From: an uncultured Bacteroidia bacterium | GTDB taxonomy: Bacteria > Bacteroidota > Bacteroidia > Bacteroidales > UBA932 | NCBI GenBank assembly: GCA_902762655.1 | Contig: CACWOZ010000008.1 | Span: 17,920-81,919 of the forward strand | Length of the DNA stretch: 64,000 nt | Reading direction: 5' to 3' | Shown here: piece by piece, positions 59,429 through 64,000 of the stretch | Numbering within the stretch: position 1 is the stretch's first letter | Layout of the letters: each line of letters opens with the position of its first letter | Made by a program: the position numbers and the translations under genes | The notes under the pieces: model-generated | Seen by the model: only the letters and a program-made list of their open reading frames with translations | Told to the model about the DNA's origin: nothing | Databases searched by the model: none

Positions 59429-60958
59429 ATGAAAACTAAACTATTAACCATTCTGGCTCTATCTATGGTCATCTTCTCTTCCTGCGACAAGGAAGGGGGA
59501 GACGGGAAGAATGCTAAAGCCACCTTCCGCAAAGCGAATATCGCAGACGCGCATATGCTGGCCCTCGCCCAGGGCAGCGCGCCAACCAAGGCCGAAGGCG
59601 ATATAACCGTGGGCCCCAAGGCCCTTTACACCGTGTCTGAAGACGGCTCTATGGTGGAGGTCAGTTATAATGTGGACGTAGAGGGGGCCGACGGCGAAGT
59701 GGCCGAAACCATCAAGGCCAATCTGATCATTTCTCCAGGCTTCGTGTTCCCCGTTGACGAAGGCTGGCTGTGGCTCGCCAACTGCCATTATGATGTAAAG
59801 GGCGGATGGAATAATTATCCTACGGACGGCAACAAGGCTGCACATCATGCGCTGTCCAAAATTATGAACGATTTCAGCGCCAAGTACCACGACCGCCACG
59901 GCGCCCACTACCTTGTGAGAAAAAGCGACGGCGCCCTGTTCGAGTGGACGCTGGAGGCAGGTGCTCCTGACGGAATGGACGACGGCTTCAAGCAGCCCAC
60001 CTTCCTCAACGGCTGGTTCCACCAACTGGGTAACGACCTGTTCGTGAGGACCGGCGGCTGGAATTATGATGGCATAAACGGAGGGCTTCCGTCACTTATC
60101 TGTCTGAAGGATAACGGCAGCACACTGGATGCCGTCAACGTGCTGGGAGACAATATCACCTGTTGGAAACTCTATCCTGCAGGCGGCAACTGTCTGGGCG
60201 GGACTTTCGGTTATCCTGGCGCTAATGGCGGAATGCAGGGAATCATAGCCCCTCCTTCCTATGAACCGGTTCTTCTTCAAATGGAGCCCGGGAAAGAGAC
60301 TTTCCTTCTTTCCATAGGCGGAAAACTCTATCTTGGAAACAGTTATGATGCAGAAATCCAGGAAGGCGACGGCAAGGAAGGGTCTTGGACAAGGAGCGTA
60401 TCCAGAACCGATTTCTATAATCTTTCGGTTACAGGGAGTTCTGTCTCTCTGGGCAGCCTTATCTGCAGCTTTGACGGGCGTATGGACGCTAACCGCGTTT
60501 ACATCTCCACAGCAGACAACCTTACCTGGTGGGGAGGAAATGAATACGACGGAGCCGTGATCTATACCTTCGATCCAAAGGCCGGCACTGTTTCTTCCAG
60601 GAGACTGCCGGACCACTATCCCGGCAACGAAGGCGAATATGTAGATGGGGTTGCTTATGCTATTGATGGTACTGTAGGATACTGGGAGTGCGACCTTTCC
60701 AAGGATGCGGCAGATTATGTGACGCTCGACTGGAGCAGTGCCGCCGAGTATCAAGGCAAGATTGTTCCAGGAACCCTGAGGATGGAACGTTTCGAGGCGG
60801 CATCACTCACCCTTCAGTTCGTTGCATATATGACCAACGGCACGCGGCTGAATTTCTATACCTCCGTCGTGGGCGCCGACCGCGGCAAAATCAAGACCAA
60901 TGTGGGCAGCGACGGCAACGCCGGTATGGTTGTGACCACAATGGTTAGGCTGAATTAA
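59429..60958 (+). CDS. Large lipoprotein of unknown function
   Basis: The 509-residue protein has a lipoprotein signal with Cys at residue 19 (MVIFSSCDKEGGDG), then the low-complexity acidic and glycine-rich start common to surface-exposed lipoproteins in this phylum. The body is beta-rich with many Trp and Gly (GWLWLANCHYDVKGGWNN) and repeating strand patterns that could form a propeller. It resembles DUF4374-type lipoproteins in general appearance, without certainty. It is followed after 12 bases by a barrel protein gene. The frame is open upstream to 58958, but that part is antisense to the kinase. Confidence 0.72.
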   Translation: MKTKLLTILALSMVIFSSCDKEGGDGKNAKATFRKANIADAHMLALAQGSAPTKAEGDITVGPKALYTVSEDGSMVEVSYNVDVEGADGEVAETIKANLIISPGFVFPVDEGWLWLANCHYDVKGGWNNYPTDGNKAAHHALSKIMNDFSAKYHDRHGAHYLVRKSDGALFEWTLEAGAPDGMDDGFKQPTFLNGWFHQLGNDLFVRTGGWNYDGINGGLPSLICLKDNGSTLDAVNVLGDNITCWKLYPAGGNCLGGTFGYPGANGGMQGIIAPPSYEPVLLQMEPGKETFLLSIGGKLYLGNSYDAEIQEGDGKEGSWTRSVSRTDFYNLSVTGSSVSLGSLICSFDGRMDANRVYISTADNLTWWGGNEYDGAVIYTFDPKAGTVSSRRLPDHYPGNEGEYVDGVAYAIDGTVGYWECDLSKDAADYVTLDWSSAAEYQGKIVPGTLRMERFEAASLTLQFVAYMTNGTRLNFYTSVVGADRGKIKTNVGSDGNAGMVVTTMVRLN

Positions 60959-60970
60959 AAGTAAGAGTAT

Positions 60971-61615
60971 ATGAAAAAGCTTCTCCTGATTATCCTGGCA
61001 GGCTTTTGCCTTTCGGCCCCCAGAGCATCGGCCCAGCTGGGCTTCGACTTCGGAATGAACTTCGAATTCCTGAACCGCAAGGTTCCGGACGGATTCAAAT
61101 CCGGCGGATTCGGAATGGGCCCCTATGCCGGTATCATATATGGTATCCCGGTATCTATGTCCAGTATGGTCAACGTGGGCCTCAACTACAAATACGACAT
61201 ACTCTGGGGCGCTCCAGGCGCCTGGGACGATGACAAGAAACTATGCCCCGTATCCCTGGGCAATTTCGATACCGACATCCGTGAGCAGCACGTTCAGATG
61301 CCTGTTATGTTCAACCGGCAGAGCGGATTTTTCAATTGTTGTGTCGGCCCTGTGTTCGACTACTGCCTTTCATCGAAAATCTCCAGCGACAATATCGCGT
61401 GGCCAAAGGACGCAGATGGAAACAAACAGAAGCTGGACTGCCTGAAGGATTATGGCGTCAAGCCTTTCAATATCTATCTCAAGGCCGGAGCAGGATTCGG
61501 AACGAAGGGCTTTTCCTTCAAGCTGACGGCCGCCTACGGCCTTCTGGACCTGTCGCCAGATGGAGGCGGGCTGCGCCGCTGGACTGTCGGCATGGACTTT
61601 CATCTTAATCTCTAG
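60971..61615 (+). CDS. Predicted outer-membrane beta-barrel protein (PorT-like)
   Basis: The 214-residue protein has a signal peptide (cleavage near residue 21, RASAQLG) and beta strands with aromatic ends, including GMGPYAGIIYGIP, NVGLNYKYDILWG and a C-terminal GMDFHLNL. It resembles the outer-membrane beta-barrel proteins of Bacteroidota, including PorT-like ones. It lies between the lipoprotein gene and the WG-repeat gene with short gaps, so an envelope operon is likely. Confidence 0.75.
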   Translation: MKKLLLIILAGFCLSAPRASAQLGFDFGMNFEFLNRKVPDGFKSGGFGMGPYAGIIYGIPVSMSSMVNVGLNYKYDILWGAPGAWDDDKKLCPVSLGNFDTDIREQHVQMPVMFNRQSGFFNCCVGPVFDYCLSSKISSDNIAWPKDADGNKQKLDCLKDYGVKPFNIYLKAGAGFGTKGFSFKLTAAYGLLDLSPDGGGLRRWTVGMDFHLNL

Positions 61616-61620
61616 TTCCT

Positions 61621-63076
61621 ATGCGTAATATTGTCCTGGCCGCAGTGCTTCTTTTGCTCGGCAGTTTCCAGCTGGCCGGGCAGGCTCCCCAAGAAGGAGG
61701 GCTGGACGGTCGTCTCGAAGAATGTGGCCATACCGGGCGTATCCCCGGAAATATGGTGCGGAATAGCCCAGATCAGGAAATCGGACAAGAATTATATCGC
61801 CACCCTTGCCTACGGTCCGGTGCGTTGCGACAGGATGTGGGTACTCTCCGAAGGGCTGGTAATCTACAATAAAGGATCGAAGTATTCCGCCCTGTGCCTG
61901 GCGGACGGGAAGTGGAAACAGACCCTCAAGGGCTATAACTGCGAGGCCATACCTTTCGGGCACGCGGATGGAGGCAAGGCGCAGATGCTCTCCCGGGGGA
62001 AAGACGGTTTCTATAGTTGGATAGACGAGGGAGGGAAGCACCTTGCCGGCACCCCCGACCATTATGAGCAGACCGTGCTTTATAGCCGCAACGATGAAGT
62101 AGCCGCCGTCAAGACCGGTGGCAAGTGGGGGGCGGTATCTTCTGATGCCCGCACGGTGGTCCCCATACAGTACGACACCGTCTTTCTCACCGCGCCTCTC
62201 CGCCGTTGGGGAGGGAGGTGGGCCGGCGTCAACTGGTTCTACGTGAACAAAAACGGCCTCTGGGGGGTGCGTGGGGATGATGGCAGCGAGGCTCTTCCGC
62301 CTATTTACGGGGGATTGTCCTACTGGCCCACGGCTCCGGACAGCTGGTGCTACCATATGCCCGGCGGCAAGTGGGGAATGAAGGAAAGCGGCGGCAAGCA
62401 GATTCTTCCGGAGGAATACGATGGCCTCTCCCCCTACAGTTTCAACGCCTCCGTGAGCGGAGCCGGCCGACTCCCCTTCGCAATCATAGCGGGCCGCGGC
62501 AAAGGAAGGGCCCTGCTCAATCACAAGGGCCGCGAGCTTCTCCCCTATATGGAGGATGCCGACAAGTTCGATATGCTGGTGATGTTCTATCCCCAGCAGT
62601 CTTTCTCCGTATTCGCCTGGAATCGCTATAAACTATGGACCAAGGGTGAATTCGAATCCACCGCGGAATTCGAGGCGAGGCGGAGGGATGCCGACAGGAC
62701 GGCCGGCTATATCTCCTCGCTGCTTCCTGCGGCCGAGAAGGCCTTCACTGCGGCCATCCTCGGGAGCGATGCCCGGCTGATACTGAGCCGCTACGATGCC
62801 GACAGCGAATGCTTCCTCTTCTCCGTGAACAAGATACTGCAGGATACATACAGGATCCGCGTCCCCCGCTCCGATGCCCCTCTGTTCAAGGAGGAGTTCG
62901 CCAGCTTTGCGGCCGCTGCCCTCGGCTCGGCCAAGTACTTCATCAAGAATGACATGCTCGCGCTCCGCAGCATCACTTTCACTACTCCGGAGGGGAAATC
63001 TTTCAGTTTCGAGAATCCTGAGGCTGAAGGGTATTCCTTGCCGTCACTAAAAGATCTTGACCTGATTCAGAGATGA
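61621..63076 (+). pseudogene. Secreted WG-repeat protein with a frameshift after the signal peptide
   Basis: The frame starting at 61621 encodes a good signal peptide (MRNIVLAAVLLLLGSFQLAG) but stops at 61872. The frame that carries the mature protein begins with KKEGWTVVSKNV and runs to 63076, with three WG-repeat motifs (GKWGAV, GLWGVR, GKWGMK) and a C-terminal globular region. The two frames meet at CCCC (61687-61690); removing one C would join them. The long frame itself has only a TTG at 61631 and no signal peptide of its own. A sequencing error, a null mutation or slipped-strand phase variation could explain it. The last 4 bases overlap the next gene. Confidence 0.65.
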
Positions 63077-63753
63077 AAAAGATAATTGCAAGCTTGTTCC
63101 TGGCCTGCCTCAGCTTGGCGGCCGGGGCCCAGTCTTCCAAGTTCGACACGGGCACGCGCTCGACTTCGGCGCTGGGTCAGCTGGAAGAAATCAGCGGGCA
63201 GAAAGTATCCCGCCCCAATAACGATCACCGCATCGTGATTCCTGCAACACGGGCCGTAAGCGCTGCTAGTTCCGCCCGGCCTTCCTCCGGCGGCAACAGC
63301 ACTCTGAGCCTTGCTTTGGGGATTATTACCCCTATGCTTTTCAGTGCCCTGGACGCCTTGGAAGAGAGCAGGTCCGCCGAACCTTCTACGGTCGGGACCT
63401 ATGAACTGGCTCCGAACCCCGTGGCCCCCGACATCATTGATGAGTGTGATGCGGACATTGTCAGCAAATCTACTCCCGGATGCAAGTTCGAGAGGCACTA
63501 TCCCGTCCCTGGTGACAAGGATTGGTATCTGGAACTTAATATGACCAATGAAAGTTCTGTCGACCACGATTTTACGGTAATCTATTGGGAGAAAGAGGGA
63601 AGGGATGGTGTGCCCAGGCTGAAGGTGCTGCGCAGCGGCCTTCCCCAGAACCATATCCACGACCCGCTGCTCGGTATCAGCGTGAACGGGCATTACGATA
63701 CAGGCACGCTCTCGACCCGTTACAAGATCGAGAAGATCATATATAACGACTGA
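63073..63753 (+). CDS. Secreted protein of unknown function
   Basis: The 226-residue protein has a signal peptide (cleavage near residue 19, LAAGAQS) and no domain that I recognise. A hydrophobic stretch at about residues 76-95 (TLSLALGIITPMLFSALD) and a beta-rich C-terminal half are visible. The ATG overlaps the stop of the WG-repeat gene (ATGA), so the two belong to one transcript. Confidence 0.7.
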   Translation: MKKIIASLFLACLSLAAGAQSSKFDTGTRSTSALGQLEEISGQKVSRPNNDHRIVIPATRAVSAASSARPSSGGNSTLSLALGIITPMLFSALDALEESRSAEPSTVGTYELAPNPVAPDIIDECDADIVSKSTPGCKFERHYPVPGDKDWYLELNMTNESSVDHDFTVIYWEKEGRDGVPRLKVLRSGLPQNHIHDPLLGISVNGHYDTGTLSTRYKIEKIIYND

Positions 63754-63826
63754 CCGTGTACAATTATTTGCCACCTTTCCTAAAGATACGTTGGCGCTCA
63801 AATAGTTATGAGTCAATTGTTTATAT

Positions 63827-63860
63827 AAATCAGCCTGCCATTATATTGGCAGACTGATTT
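63827..63860. terminator. Strong hairpin after the last complete gene
   Basis: AAATCAG-CTGCCA (63827-63840, with one mismatch) pairs with TGGCAG-CTGATTT (63847-63860) around TTATAT. Only three T follow on the plus strand, so it is a plausible but imperfect terminator. Confidence 0.5.
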
Positions 63861-63918
63861 GTGTAATGTGCTGATAGTCAGGCGTATGTCCGCCAAGAGA
63901 TCTGTGTCGTCCTGAAAA

Positions 63919-63942
63919 AAGTTTACCAAAAAGAGTAAACTT
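63919..63942. promoter_or_regulatory. Inverted repeat directly before the last partial frame
   Basis: AAGTTTAC and GTAAACTT are perfect 8-base arms around CAAAAAGA and end right at the ATG at 63943. It may be an operator or an end of a mobile element. Confidence 0.35.
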
Positions 63943-64000
63943 ATGATGATCGAAAGTCAACGTTACAAGTTGCAGATGCAAGCAACGAGCAAGCTGCTCC
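63943..64000 (+). CDS. Start of a gene cut by the right edge
   Basis: An open frame starts MMIESQRYKLQMQATSKLL and leaves the window. It is too short to identify. Its position after a gap with low similarity to its surroundings, and the palindrome at its start, would fit a transposase or other mobile gene, but nothing confirms this. Confidence 0.3.
   Translation, partial: MMIESQRYKLQMQATSKLL

Overview
The window is a 64 kb stretch of a chromosome from a fairly GC-rich member of the Bacteroidales (phylum Bacteroidota). The lineage call rests on several things: promoters of the Bacteroidota type (TAnnTTTG, in the two best cases with TTG 19 bases upstream), DUF4270, DUF4294 and DUF3098 proteins, many lipoproteins, fimbrillin-like and FISUMP-type surface proteins, a hybrid two-component sensor, and a NagB-like/PIG-L fusion. 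A Rikenellaceae-like or uncultured gut lineage would fit, but the genus cannot be fixed from the sequence alone.

Layout. 1-5877: envelope genes, comprising a DUF4270 lipoprotein cut by the left edge, a half-length starch-synthase-like protein, ftsX, a DUF3098 protein, uppP, lpxH and a DUF4294 protein. 5990-16659: a 22-gene ribosomal operon that starts abruptly at rplP behind its own consensus promoter and a leader hairpin, runs through secY, map, infA, rpmJ and rpoA to rplQ, and ends at a strong intrinsic terminator. The upstream half of the usual S10 operon (rpsJ to rpsC) is absent from this place. 16699-26712: membrane pyrophosphatase, a NagB-like/PIG-L fusion, nagB, radA, a secreted phosphoesterase, two small envelope proteins and aroB. 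26772-30008: tRNA-Leu(CAA), an intergenic hairpin repeat, and a TPR-containing hybrid sensor kinase. 30389-42146: accessory envelope genes, including a peptide deformylase with a lipoprotein signal, a PA14/phosphoesterase lipoprotein, an AbiE-type toxin-antitoxin operon translationally coupled to a membrane LuxR-type regulator, and two short YxxP peptides each placed directly before a fimbrillin-like lipoprotein. 42208-46702: a second copy of the intergenic repeat, an AroD-AroA fusion, an esterase and a cysteine desulfidase-like protein. 46729-49916: a tightly overlapping cassette of HprK-like kinase, S26-like peptidase, PqqD-like peptide-binding protein and ABC transporter. 49961-64000: small hypothetical operons, a frameshifted LuxR gene, an Ig-like/FISUMP surface protein, a CPBP protease, a UbiA prenyltransferase, a propeller-type two-component system, and a run of secreted proteins of which one is frameshifted. 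The right edge enters another gene.

Three observations stand out. First, radA, aroB and the aroD-aroA fusion each carry a palindromic, in-frame insertion in a place where the enzyme family normally has a short loop, which suggests palindromic elements able to live inside coding sequence. Second, the HprK-like/S26/PqqD/ABC cassette resembles the maturation and export part of a RiPP pathway, and the two short YxxP peptides 5-7 kb upstream resemble RRE-recognised leader peptides; no cyclase or other modifying enzyme is visible, so the link is a hypothesis. Third, an 80-bp double-hairpin repeat built on GTATGCA/TGCATAC occurs in two intergenic regions. Database comparison was not possible; family names come from recognised motifs and gene order.
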